A DNA stretch of 9,111 nt from positions 1 through 9,111 of the forward strand of contig JAIXZF010000002.1 of the NCBI GenBank assembly GCA_027489835.1, read 5' to 3'. The notes under the pieces are model-generated. The model was not told where the DNA came from. It searched no databases and was given only the letters and a program-made list of their open reading frames with translations. The DNA comes from Hyphomicrobiales bacterium (GTDB lineage: Bacteria; Pseudomonadota; Alphaproteobacteria; Rhizobiales; Beijerinckiaceae). This document shows, in pieces, positions 1 to 5,834 of this stretch. Position numbers and translations under genes: made by a program. Position 1 is the first letter of the stretch. Each line of letters starts with the position of its first letter.

Positions 1-45
1 ACCGCCGGCGTTTATGGTCAAGCTTCAGGACAGAAAGGCTCAGCC

Positions 46-231
46 ATGGCCGTTTCCTCGACACGCGCCGACCTCGCCCGCCTCACACGGCAGGCCGAAC
101 TTGCCGGCCACGCCTTCGCATTCGACGATGCCGCCCGCTTCGAGCGCGGCGCTGCGCAAGCGTCGGCGTGGGTTTGGTGGCTCGCCGGCCTCGTCGCCTG
201 CGGCGGCCTTGCCGGGCTAGGCCTGTCCTGA
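46..231 (+). CDS. Small protein with C-terminal membrane helix (possibly the 3' end of a longer gene)
   Basis: Not recognised. The 61-residue product has a charged N-terminal part (about residues 1-38, rich in Ala, Arg, Asp and Glu) and one hydrophobic segment at about 40-61 (ASAWVWWLAGLVACGGLAG), so it would be a C-terminally anchored membrane protein. The start at 46 has an AAAGG purine run ending 8 bases upstream. Codon third positions are strongly G/C, as in real genes here. The same frame has no stop back to base 1, so this could equally be the C-terminus of a larger protein that begins left of the window. It ends 46 bp before the glycosyltransferase on the same strand, so co-transcription is likely. 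Moderate confidence that it is coding; no function is proposed. Confidence 0.5.
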   Translation: MAVSSTRADLARLTRQAELAGHAFAFDDAARFERGAAQASAWVWWLAGLVACGGLAGLGLS

Positions 232-277
232 CGATCATCCACGTCGCGCGGCCGCAGACGGAGCCAGGGGCAAACCG

Positions 278-1492
278 ATGCGCTGCGTGATCGTCAGCGA
301 TTTCGCGACCGTCAATGGCGGAGCCGCCAAGGTCGCGATCGAGAGCGCGCGCGGCCTGGCCGAAGCGGGCCATGACGTGATCTTCGCCGCAGCGGTGGCG
401 CCCGTCTCCGAACGGCTCAGCCATCCGCGGATCGCCGTCGAACTCCTGGGCTCCGACGAGGTCTGGCGCGTGTCCCGCAAGCTGGCCGCCGCGCGCCAGG
501 GCATCTGGAACGAGGCGGCGCATGGCTGGCTCACGTCCCTTCTCGCCTGCCAGCCGCGCGATTGCATCGTCCACCTTCATCAATGGACCAAGGCGTTCTC
601 CCCCGCCGCCATCGACGCCGCCGGCCAAAGCGGCCTTCCCGTGTTCGTCACGCTGCATGATTACTTCAGCTTCTGCCCGGCGGGCGGCTACTATGATTTC
701 CGCCGCGGCGGGCCGTGCTCCAGGTCGCCGATGGGCACGGCGTGCGTCTCGGCGCATTGCGACCGGTCCTCCTACGCGCACAAGCTGGTTCGGGTCGCGC
801 GGCAATGGCGCTCCGATCGGGCGCTGGCCGCCTGCCGGGACCTCACCTTCGTCCACGTCTCGCGCTTCGCACGCAGCTTCGCCGAGCCGTTCCTGCCGTC
901 CCATGCGCGGCATGTCACGGTCGAGAACATGGTGGAGGCGGACAGGCGCGCTCCGGCCGAAGTGGCAAGCGCGCGCCACGTCCTCTTCGTCGGGCGGCTC
1001 ACGCAGGAGAAAGGCGTCGTGCTCCTCGCCGAGGCGGCGCGTCTTGCGGGCATGCCCGTCAGATTTGTGGGCGACGGACCGATGGCGGACCAGATCCGCC
1101 GCGCCAACCCTGATGCGGAACTGACGGGATGGCTGGGTCCGGAGGCTGTTTCGGCCGAAATCGCGCGTGCCCGCATCCTCGCCGCGCCCTCGCTCTGGTA
1201 CGAAACCGGACCGCTGACCGTGATCGAGGCGCTGGCGGCCGGCGTGCCGGCGATCGTGTCGGACCGGATGGGCGCCGCCGACTGGGTCGTCGACGGGCTG
1301 AACGGGCGCCATGTCAAACAGGGTGACCTCGGCGCGCTGGTGGAGGCGCTGCGGCAGGCGGCAGGGCCGGTCGCCGCATCTTGGGGCCGGACAGCCCATG
1401 CGCGCTACTGGGAGGAGCCCTTGACGCTGTCCCGCCATGTCGCGGCTCTCCGGCGCGCCATGCCCCTCGATGCGAAGCGCCTCGCTGGCTGA
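278..1492 (+). CDS. Glycosyltransferase, GT4-type GT-B fold
   Basis: 404 residues, a normal length for retaining GT4 enzymes, which move a sugar from a nucleotide-sugar donor to a growing glycan at the cytoplasmic face of the membrane. The N-terminal Rossmann half opens with MRCVIVSDF and a glycine turn (NGGAAK, 13-18). LHDYFSFCP (126-134) is typical of this group. The C-terminal donor half starts near FVGRLTQEKG (237-246; R240 and K245 match the diphosphate-contacting Arg and Lys), and the EX7E motif is E309-x7-E317 in ETGPLTVIE. Four cysteines (C133, C147, C156, C161) follow the HDYF motif, a pattern seen in many GT4 relatives and possibly metal-binding. The start is supported by AGGGG 8 bases upstream. 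The gene ends 9 bp from the convergent methyltransferase gene. Surface polysaccharide or LPS synthesis is likely; donor and acceptor cannot be read from sequence. Confidence 0.9.
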   Translation: MRCVIVSDFATVNGGAAKVAIESARGLAEAGHDVIFAAAVAPVSERLSHPRIAVELLGSDEVWRVSRKLAAARQGIWNEAAHGWLTSLLACQPRDCIVHLHQWTKAFSPAAIDAAGQSGLPVFVTLHDYFSFCPAGGYYDFRRGGPCSRSPMGTACVSAHCDRSSYAHKLVRVARQWRSDRALAACRDLTFVHVSRFARSFAEPFLPSHARHVTVENMVEADRRAPAEVASARHVLFVGRLTQEKGVVLLAEAARLAGMPVRFVGDGPMADQIRRANPDAELTGWLGPEAVSAEIARARILAAPSLWYETGPLTVIEALAAGVPAIVSDRMGAADWVVDGLNGRHVKQGDLGALVEALRQAAGPVAASWGRTAHARYWEEPLTLSRHVAALRRAMPLDAKRLAG

Positions 1493-1501
1493 GGGTCGGC
1501 G

Positions 1502-2266
1502 TCAGGCGCCCTTGCGGTTGCGCGCCACGATCATCTGGTTGCCGAAGTACTCGTCGCGTTTGGGCAGCAAGGCGTTTGCGCCCAGGGCCAGCAGAGTCAT
1601 CGGGCAAATCATGGTCAACTGCACAAACTTGCGCCACAGGCCCTGCCTCGGCGCGAGATGGCGAAGCGTGCAGACGATGACGACCTGGGCGACCGCCAGC
1701 AGGTAGCTCGACGTCTTGCGCTGCTCCATCGTTTCGTACCCGGCCTTGTCGAGCACATGGCGGATGCCGAAGCTCGTATATCGCGCGAAATCATAGGGCT
1801 GCTCATGCTCCTCCCAGGCAAAGGGGATGCTGAGCAGCAGTTTGCCGCCGGGCTTCAGCACGCGCCCGATCTCGGCAAGCACCTCGTCGATGTTGAAGAC
1901 ATGCTCGAACACCTCGAAGGCGACGACCGCGTCGAAGCTGTCGTCGGCGAAAGGCAGCACCTTGCCGTCGTAGAAATAGTCGATCCGGCTGTCGCCATGA
2001 TCATGGCCCGACACGGCGATGTCGACGCCGACATAGGAGCGTGCGCCGGTGAACAGCTCCTCATACGGTTTCGAGCCGCAGCCGAAATCGAGCACGTCGC
2101 CAGTGATGCCCGGCGCCAGCTGCCTGACATTGTCCACCAGCCCCTTGCGGGAAATGTAGATCGGATTGACGGCGATCGAGATGGGTGACGGGAAGAACAG
2201 CTCCCGCTGGCGAAACCGCGCCGCCGCGCCGCGCGCGGCCCTGAAGCTTATCTCCGCCTGTGTCAT
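1502..2266 (-). CDS. Class I SAM-dependent methyltransferase (Methyltransf_11 type)
   Basis: 254 residues. The SAM-binding Rossmann core is clear: motif I VLDFGCGSKPYEE (58-70), the acidic end of beta 2 in VGVDIA (79-84), the motif LPFADDSFDAVVAFEVFEH (104-122), and the post-motif GRVLKPGGKLLLSIPF (134-149). EEHEQPYDFARYT (152-164) resembles the HPYD.xRYT segment of methyltransferases found near polysaccharide genes. Two hydrophobic stretches follow (about 188-200 and 216-233), so it may be membrane-associated. The start at 2266 is set by AGGAG 5 bases upstream. The frame stays open to about 2578, but that extension is low-complexity, Arg-rich and crosses a promoter and a hairpin, so I rejected it. 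A glycan, lipid or quinone-like substrate is possible. The convergent glycosyltransferase next to it favours glycan modification, which is inference only. Confidence 0.88.
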   Translation of the reverse strand: MTQAEISFRAARGAAARFRQRELFFPSPISIAVNPIYISRKGLVDNVRQLAPGITGDVLDFGCGSKPYEELFTGARSYVGVDIAVSGHDHGDSRIDYFYDGKVLPFADDSFDAVVAFEVFEHVFNIDEVLAEIGRVLKPGGKLLLSIPFAWEEHEQPYDFARYTSFGIRHVLDKAGYETMEQRKTSSYLLAVAQVVIVCTLRHLAPRQGLWRKFVQLTMICPMTLLALGANALLPKRDEYFGNQMIVARNRKGA

Positions 2267-2413
2267 CGCCGCTCCTGCATGCCGACCGCGCAAGGCTGCG
2301 CGAAGCCGGGGACGATGATCCTTGGGCGCGATGACCGATCCGTTACGCCGGCGCGGCGATGCGCGCTTACGGTTTCCAGCACGTTGCCGGCATGCCCGGC
2401 GGAGGGCAGGGGC

Positions 2414-2444
2414 ATAAAGAAGCCGGAGCGTCGCCGCTCCGGCT
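2414..2444 (-). terminator. Terminator-like hairpin ending the candidate sRNA
   Basis: A perfect 10-bp inverted repeat, AGCCGGAGCG and CGCTCCGGCT, around a 4-nt loop (2421-2444). On the minus strand it is followed by TCTTTAT after the stem's final T. The plus-strand side runs into GAAAGG, so only the minus strand has a terminator shape. The T tract is interrupted by C and A, so it may be partial and could act as an attenuator in front of the methyltransferase gene. Confidence 0.55.
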
Positions 2445-2505
2445 GAAAGGTGGACCACGTGTCCGCGGTCGGGAGGAAACTCGCGAGGCGGCATCCCGGC
2501 CTCGC
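2414..2505 (-). ncRNA. Candidate sigma-54-dependent small RNA downstream of glnA
   Basis: A stretch of about 90 nt bounded on the minus strand by a sigma-54 promoter match (predicted start near 2504) and a terminator-like hairpin (2444-2421) followed by TTCTTTAT. A perfect 7-bp stem (2505-2499 with 2489-2483, 9-nt loop) begins at the predicted 5' end. Next comes an apparently unpaired GAGTTTCCTCCCGACC, in which 2478-2471 is an anti-Shine-Dalgarno TTCCTCCC. A weak GGAC/GTCC hairpin sits over about 2468-2451. A CU-rich loop between stems is the usual seed of alphaproteobacterial trans-acting sRNAs. The unit lies after the glnA terminator, so it is not simply glnA 3' UTR. Alternatively it is an attenuated leader for the methyltransferase gene. 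Promoter, hairpins and CU stretch are seen in the sequence; expression and function are inferred. Confidence 0.35.
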
Positions 2506-2514
2506 TAAATAACA

Positions 2515-2531
2515 TGCACGATGTGTGCCAA
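2515..2531 (-). promoter_or_regulatory. Sigma-54 (RpoN) -24/-12 promoter match
   Basis: The minus strand reads TTGGCACACATCGTGCA. Against the RpoN consensus YTGGCACGNNNNTTGCW it keeps the -24 TTGGCAC fully and the -12 TGCA, with the invariant GG and GC exactly 10 bases apart (2529-2528 and 2517-2516). It points away from glnA with a predicted start near 2504, beyond the glnA terminator. No classical NtrC site (GCAC-N7/8-GTGC) was found nearby. The same bases also form an imperfect inverted repeat, TGCAC-N5-GTGCC, so a repressor operator is an alternative reading. Confidence 0.5.
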
Positions 2532-2579
2532 GGTCCGGCGCTGCCGCTGCCTGGCGGCTCGCTGTCAACTTCGCCCATG

Positions 2580-2609
2580 AAAAAGGGCGCGGGGATGGCC
2601 CGCGCCCTT
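2580..2609 (-). terminator. Rho-independent terminator of glnA
   Basis: An 11-bp perfect stem (AAGGGCGCGGG at 2583-2593, CCCGCGCCCTT at 2599-2609) with a 5-nt loop. On the minus strand the stem runs into TTTTT (2584-2580). It lies about 43 bp past the glnA stop, the right place and direction to end the glnB-glnA transcript. Confidence 0.88.
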
Positions 2610-2625
2610 CGTCGATCTCCAGCAT

Positions 2626-2643
2626 GGCGCCGAAGCCGGCGCC
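2626..2643 (-). other. GC hairpin in the glnA 3' untranslated region
   Basis: GGCGCCG-AAGC-CGGCGCC forms a 7-bp stem with a 4-nt loop 8 bases after the glnA stop. No T tract follows, so it is not an intrinsic terminator by itself. It may protect the transcript end or be incidental in GC-rich DNA. Confidence 0.4.
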
Positions 2644-2651
2644 GCGCCTGC

Positions 2652-4061
2652 TCAGAGCGAGTAGTACATCACGAACTCGAGCGGGTGGGGCGTCATGCGG
2701 AACCGGTCCGCCTCGGCCTTCTTCAGCTCGATGTAGCTGTCGATGAAGTCGTCGTTGAACACGCCGCCGACCTTGAGGAAGGCGCGATCCTTGTCGAGGT
2801 TCGCCAGAGCTTCGTCGAGCGAGCCGCAAACGGTCGGGATCTTCTTCAGCTCCTTCGGCGGCAGGTCGTACAGATCCTTGTCCATGGCCGGGCCCGGATC
2901 GATCTTGTTCTGGATGCCGTCGAGGCCGGCCATCAGCATGGCAGCAAAGGCGAGGTAGGGGTTCGCCATCGGGTCGGGGAAGCGCACTTCCACGCGCTTG
3001 GCCTTCGGCGACTGCGTCCAGGGAATACGGCACGAGGCGGAGCGGTTGCGGGCCGAATAGGCCAGCAGGACCGGGGCTTCATAGCCGGGGACGAGGCGCT
3101 TGTAGGAGTTGGTCGACGGGTTGGTGAAGGCGTTGAGCGCCTTGGCATGCTTGATGATGCCGCCAATGTACCACAGGCACTCCTGGCTCAGGTCGGCGTA
3201 CTTGTTGCCGGCCATGATGGGCTTGCCGCCCTTCCAGATCGACTGGTGCACGTGCATGCCCGAGCCGTTGTCGCCATAGACCGGCTTCGGCATGAAGGTG
3301 GCCGACTTGCCATAGCTCTGCGCGACGTTGTGGATGCAGTACTTATAGATCTGCATCTGGTCGCCCATCTTCACGAGCGTGTCGAACTTCATGCCGAGCT
3401 CGTGCTGGGCGGAGGCGACCTCGTGGTGGTGCTTCTCGACCGTGACGCCCATGGCGCCCATCGCGGCCAGCATCTCGCCGCGCATGTCCTGGGCCGAATC
3501 CTGCGGCGGGACGGGGAAGTAGCCGCCCTTGGTCTGGACCCGGTGGCCCATGTTGCCGCCTTCATAGTCGGTCATGCCGTTAATCGGCAGCTCGACGTTG
3601 TCCAGCTTGAAGCCCGTGTTGTAGGGGTCGGCGGCGAACTTGACGTCGTCGAAGATGAAGAATTCGGCTTCGGGGCCGATGAACACCGTGTCGCCGATGC
3701 CGGTCGACTTGAGGTAGGCCTCGGCCTTCTTGGCCATGCCGCGCGGGTCGCGCCCATAGGGCTCGCCGGTCGAGGGCTCCAGGATGTCGCAGACGATCGA
3801 CATGGTGGAGGCGGAGAAGAACGGATCCATCGTCGCCGTCGTCGGGTCGGGCATGAGGATCATGTCGGACTCGTTGATGGCCTTCCAGCCGGCGATCGAG
3901 GAGCCGTCGAACATCGTGCCTTCGGCGAAGATGTCCTCGTCGATCATCGACACGTCGAAGGTGACGTGCTGCCACTTGCCGCGCGGATCAGTGAAACGAA
4001 AGTCGACATACTTGACGTCGTTGTCCTTGATCGCCTTCAGGACATCCTTGGCGGTCTTCAT
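2652..4061 (-). CDS. glnA: Glutamine synthetase type I
   Basis: Makes glutamine from glutamate, ammonia and ATP as a cytoplasmic dodecamer; the main ammonia-assimilating enzyme. The 469 residues equal the usual GSI length. Visible signatures are FDGSSIAGW (51-59), the metal-site segment GPEAEFF (129-135, E131 and E133), the HHHEV (E214) and HELGM (E222) region, NGSGMHVHQS (265-274, H270), the loop NPSTNSYKRL (314-323) with R340 and R360, and DKDLYDLPPKE (394-404), where Y398 is the GlnE adenylylation tyrosine. It is therefore the adenylylation-controlled form. The start at 4061 has GAGGA 8 bases upstream and gives the canonical MKTAKDVL N-terminus. It follows glnB on the same strand after 101 bp, the standard rhizobial order, and its terminator is at 2580-2609. 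No truncation or missing catalytic residue was seen. Confidence 0.98.
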   Translation of the reverse strand: MKTAKDVLKAIKDNDVKYVDFRFTDPRGKWQHVTFDVSMIDEDIFAEGTMFDGSSIAGWKAINESDMILMPDPTTATMDPFFSASTMSIVCDILEPSTGEPYGRDPRGMAKKAEAYLKSTGIGDTVFIGPEAEFFIFDDVKFAADPYNTGFKLDNVELPINGMTDYEGGNMGHRVQTKGGYFPVPPQDSAQDMRGEMLAAMGAMGVTVEKHHHEVASAQHELGMKFDTLVKMGDQMQIYKYCIHNVAQSYGKSATFMPKPVYGDNGSGMHVHQSIWKGGKPIMAGNKYADLSQECLWYIGGIIKHAKALNAFTNPSTNSYKRLVPGYEAPVLLAYSARNRSASCRIPWTQSPKAKRVEVRFPDPMANPYLAFAAMLMAGLDGIQNKIDPGPAMDKDLYDLPPKELKKIPTVCGSLDEALANLDKDRAFLKVGGVFNDDFIDSYIELKKAEADRFRMTPHPLEFVMYYSL

Positions 4062-4093
4062 CGATGCTTCCTCAACTTCGAAAGTTTCAGATT

Positions 4094-4111
4094 GAAGCCC
4101 GGCCGGGCTTC
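4094..4111 (-). other. Perfect palindrome between glnB and glnA
   Basis: GAAGCCCGGCCGGGCTTC is a perfect 18-bp palindrome that can fold as a 7-bp stem with a GGCC loop. It lies in the 101-bp glnB-glnA spacer, 32 bp before the glnA start. No T run follows, so it is more likely an mRNA processing or stability element, or a binding site, than a terminator. It could help set different glnB and glnA levels. Confidence 0.45.
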
Positions 4112-4162
4112 GGTTGGTGGGTGTGGTCCTGCCAGCGCCAAGACAGCCCGCGAGGGCAAGGC

Positions 4163-4501
4163 TCAGATGGCGTCCGCCCCCGTCTCCCCGGTGCGGATGC
4201 GGATCGCTTCCTCGACCGTAGATACAAATATCTTGCCATCTCCGATCCGCCCGGTCTGGGCGGCGGATTTGATCGCCTCGACGGCTTTTTCGAGCAGGTC
4301 GTCGTTGAGCACGATCTCGATCTTCACCTTGGGCAGGAAGTCGACGACATACTCGGCCCCGCGATAGAGCTCGGTGTGCCCCTTCTGCCGTCCGAAGCCC
4401 TTCGCCTCGATCACGGTGATGCCTTGCAGGCCGACCTCCTGCAGCGCCTCCTTCACCTCGTCGAGCTTGAAGGGTTTGATGATGGCTTCGATCTTCTTCA
4501 T
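4163..4501 (-). CDS. glnB: Nitrogen regulatory protein PII
   Basis: A trimeric cytoplasmic signal protein that senses 2-oxoglutarate and ATP/ADP and controls GlnE (glutamine synthetase adenylylation) and NtrB. The 112 residues are the family standard. The start MKKIEAIIKPFKLDEVK, the T-loop with GRQKGHTELYRGAEY (37-51) carrying uridylylation tyrosine Y51, and the nucleotide-binding TGRIGDGKIFV (83-93) are all intact. The end in GETGADAI and position directly before glnA argue for GlnB rather than GlnK, which usually sits next to amtB. I chose 4501 over an upstream in-frame ATG at 4534 because it gives the conserved N-terminus and has AGGAG about 10 bases upstream. Likely co-transcribed with glnA. 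Confidence 0.97.
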   Translation of the reverse strand: MKKIEAIIKPFKLDEVKEALQEVGLQGITVIEAKGFGRQKGHTELYRGAEYVVDFLPKVKIEIVLNDDLLEKAVEAIKSAAQTGRIGDGKIFVSTVEEAIRIRTGETGADAI

Positions 4502-4589
4502 GACGTGACCGCTCCTGCCCATGGGCGCTTGCAAGCTGGCTTCTCATACCATCCGCCGCGCCGCAAGCCATGCAAGCTACCACGGCCGC

Positions 4590-4618
4590 TGCATAAAGCT
4601 TTTGCTCATGTCGATCAA
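4590..4618 (-). promoter_or_regulatory. Candidate promoter region for glnB-glnA
   Basis: On the minus strand TTGATC (4618-4613), a 17-bp spacer and TATGCA (4595-4590) give a modest sigma-70-like pair about 90 bp before glnB. Slightly upstream, AGGCAGTCTGCCCGC (4636-4622) has the GG-N10-GC spacing of a sigma-54 site but little else matching. Rhizobial glnBA units commonly have both promoter types. Neither match is strong enough to be sure. Confidence 0.3.
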
Positions 4619-4758
4619 ATCGCGGGCAGACTGCCTAATTGTTGAGCGTTGCCTTTTGCCGGCTGAATCCCCAACGTGCGGGTGCCGGATGAAGCCCAGC
4701 GCGACGCGTCTTCACGGTCGGCGAATACACGACTGGCATCATGAAGGACTTTGAAGGC

Positions 4759-5181
4759 ATGAATGCAAAGAAGGCCGTTTTCGGCTTCGTGGCCGGCGCG
4801 CTCGCCGTCCTCGTCTTCCATCAGCTCATGGTGCTTGTGCTCCACCTGATGGGCTATATCCCCAATTTCCCGTGGTCGCTGCGCCCGATCGCCCCGTTCG
4901 GGGTGCCGGCCATCATCAACCAGATGTTCTGGGGCGGGCTATGGGGCGTCGGCTTCGCTTTTCTGGCGAGCCGCATCCCGCTGGCCAGCGATGTCGCCAA
5001 GGGCACGCTCTACGGCGTCCTCGGCCCCTGGCTGCTCGGCAACGGCATCCTCGTGCCCCTGTTCAAGGGTGGCCCGTACCTGTTCGGCCTGATGCCCATG
5101 CGGATGATCATCGGCGCGCTCATCGGAGCCGCATTCGGCGCCGGCGTCGGGCTGCTCTGGAGCGCGCTGAAGGGCCGCTGA
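4759..5181 (+). CDS. Four-helix inner-membrane protein of unknown function
   Basis: 140 residues with about four hydrophobic segments (7-31, 51-70, 83-101, 114-135), and Gly-rich faces such as the GALIGAAFGAGVGLL stretch near the C-terminus. H21-Q22 sits inside helix 1 and FPWSLRPIAPFGVP (37-50) forms a Pro-rich loop. I chose the ATG at 4759 rather than the in-frame ATG at 4741 because AAGGA (4744-4748) lies 10 bases before it, whereas nothing like an RBS precedes 4741. It is divergent from glnB across a 257-bp gap and ends 4 bp from the convergent VKOR-like gene. I recall similar conserved hypothetical membrane proteins in Hyphomicrobiales but cannot name a function. Confidence 0.82.
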   Translation: MNAKKAVFGFVAGALAVLVFHQLMVLVLHLMGYIPNFPWSLRPIAPFGVPAIINQMFWGGLWGVGFAFLASRIPLASDVAKGTLYGVLGPWLLGNGILVPLFKGGPYLFGLMPMRMIIGALIGAAFGAGVGLLWSALKGR

Positions 5182-5185
5182 TCCG

Positions 5186-5737
5186 TCAGCGACGATCCTC
5201 GATCAGGTTGGTCGCGGCGCGCGCCGCTTCGGGAGCGGCGAGCAGCATCGAGGCGAGGCTCGCGGCCGCGCCGAGCGTGCAGTAGAGGCAAAGTGCTTTC
5301 GTCTCCTGCCATTCCTCGCGGGAGAGCTTGGCCGTGGTGCCGACGTCGTACACCGTCTTGCCGAACAGCAGCAGCGGCAGCCAGGGCGATTGCTCGGCCC
5401 TGCGCCGGCCGCCTGCCGCCGCAAGAGCGGCCGTGGCGGCATAGGTCAGCACCATCAGGAAGCCGTCCGGCGTGTTCAGGCGCTTGTAGGCATAGTCGGC
5501 TGCGTCCACGCGGTTGGTGTCGAACGGCGCGATCGGCAGGTCCGGCAGCTTGCGCACGATGCCGAACTGATAAAGCGACACGATCTGCCCCATCGCCGCG
5601 CCGAAGAACGACAGGCCCACGATCCACCGGCGACGCCCGAGTTCCGGGCCGTCGCCCAGCCTCAGCTCGCGGCTGAGCTGACGGGGGGAGGGAAGCTGCG
5701 TGCTGCTGCCCGGATGGAGCCACTGGGTGTAGGACAT
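5186..5737 (-). CDS. VKOR-like four-helix membrane protein with a CxxC pair
   Basis: 183 residues: a polar N-terminal stretch (1-36), then four likely helices (38-56, 92-109, 118-133, 150-168). The only two cysteines form C150-L-Y-C153 at the start of the last helix, the position of the active CxxC in vitamin K epoxide reductase (VKOR) proteins, which recycle quinone and drive disulfide formation in the cell envelope. The second, loop cysteine pair of classical VKORs is absent, so any activity would need a partner thiol protein. DTNRVDAADYAYKRLNTPDG (73-92) looks like a conserved, possibly periplasmic, segment. The start has an AGG-containing purine run about 7 bases upstream. It lies 97 bp after the oxidase-like gene on the same strand, perhaps in the same transcript. 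Family placement rests on topology and the CxxC and is moderate. Confidence 0.72.
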   Translation of the reverse strand: MSYTQWLHPGSSTQLPSPRQLSRELRLGDGPELGRRRWIVGLSFFGAAMGQIVSLYQFGIVRKLPDLPIAPFDTNRVDAADYAYKRLNTPDGFLMVLTYAATAALAAAGGRRRAEQSPWLPLLLFGKTVYDVGTTAKLSREEWQETKALCLYCTLGAAASLASMLLAAPEAARAATNLIEDRR

Positions 5738-5798
5738 GATCGACCTCGCATCGGCGGAGCGCCCTCGCTCCAGCTTTCCAGCGAATAAAGCCTCATGC

Positions 5799-5819
5799 CG
5801 CGCTCCGGTTCCGAGCGCG
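5799..5819 (-). other. Hairpin between the oxidase-like and VKOR-like genes
   Basis: CGCGCTC and GAGCGCG form a perfect 7-bp stem around a 7-nt loop. On the minus strand the sequence that follows (GCATGAGGCTTTATT) has only a short T run, so termination would be weak at most. The loop contains GGAAC (5812-5808, minus), the -35 of EcfG promoters, but the -10 (GCTT after 16 bp) fits poorly. Confidence 0.35.
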
Positions 5820-5834
5820 CCGCGGCGCCGGCTC

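Larger units (their letters stand above)
2267..2651. other. Intergenic region between glnA and the methyltransferase gene
   Basis: 385 bp with no convincing protein gene. From the glnA side (minus strand) it holds a GC hairpin just past the stop (2626-2643), the glnA terminator (2580-2609), a sigma-54 promoter match (2515-2531), a candidate sRNA with hairpins (2414-2505), and about 145 bp (2267-2413) leading to the methyltransferase RBS. I see no clear sigma-70 promoter for the methyltransferase in those last 145 bp. Confidence 0.7.

Noticed and set aside
83..1438. Long minus-strand open frame opposite the glycosyltransferase
   Set aside because: The glycosyltransferase frame has a good RBS and all GT4 motifs; the antisense product is Arg/Gly-rich with no motif.
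2563..2568. Sigma-70 promoter starting with the perfect TTGACA on the minus strand
   Set aside because: No -10-like hexamer occurs 15-19 bp downstream; the sequence there is GC-rich (GGCAGC).
2267..2578. N-terminal extension of the methyltransferase frame by 104 codons
   Set aside because: The extension is low-complexity and Arg-rich, crosses the promoter and hairpins, and the conserved protein starts at 2266 behind a strong AGGAG.
2514..4367. Long plus-strand open frame opposite glnA
   Set aside because: It is antisense to an unmistakable glnA; long shadow frames are expected with high GC at third codon positions, and the product is repetitive and His/Gly/Val-rich without a domain.
4622..4636. 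Sigma-54 promoter for glnB
   Set aside because: Only the GG-N10-GC spacing and a few -24 bases match; too weak to list as a separate feature.
5799..5819. EcfG promoter for the VKOR-like gene
   Set aside because: GGAAC is present but the -10 (GCTT) does not match CGTT, and the -35 sits in a hairpin loop.
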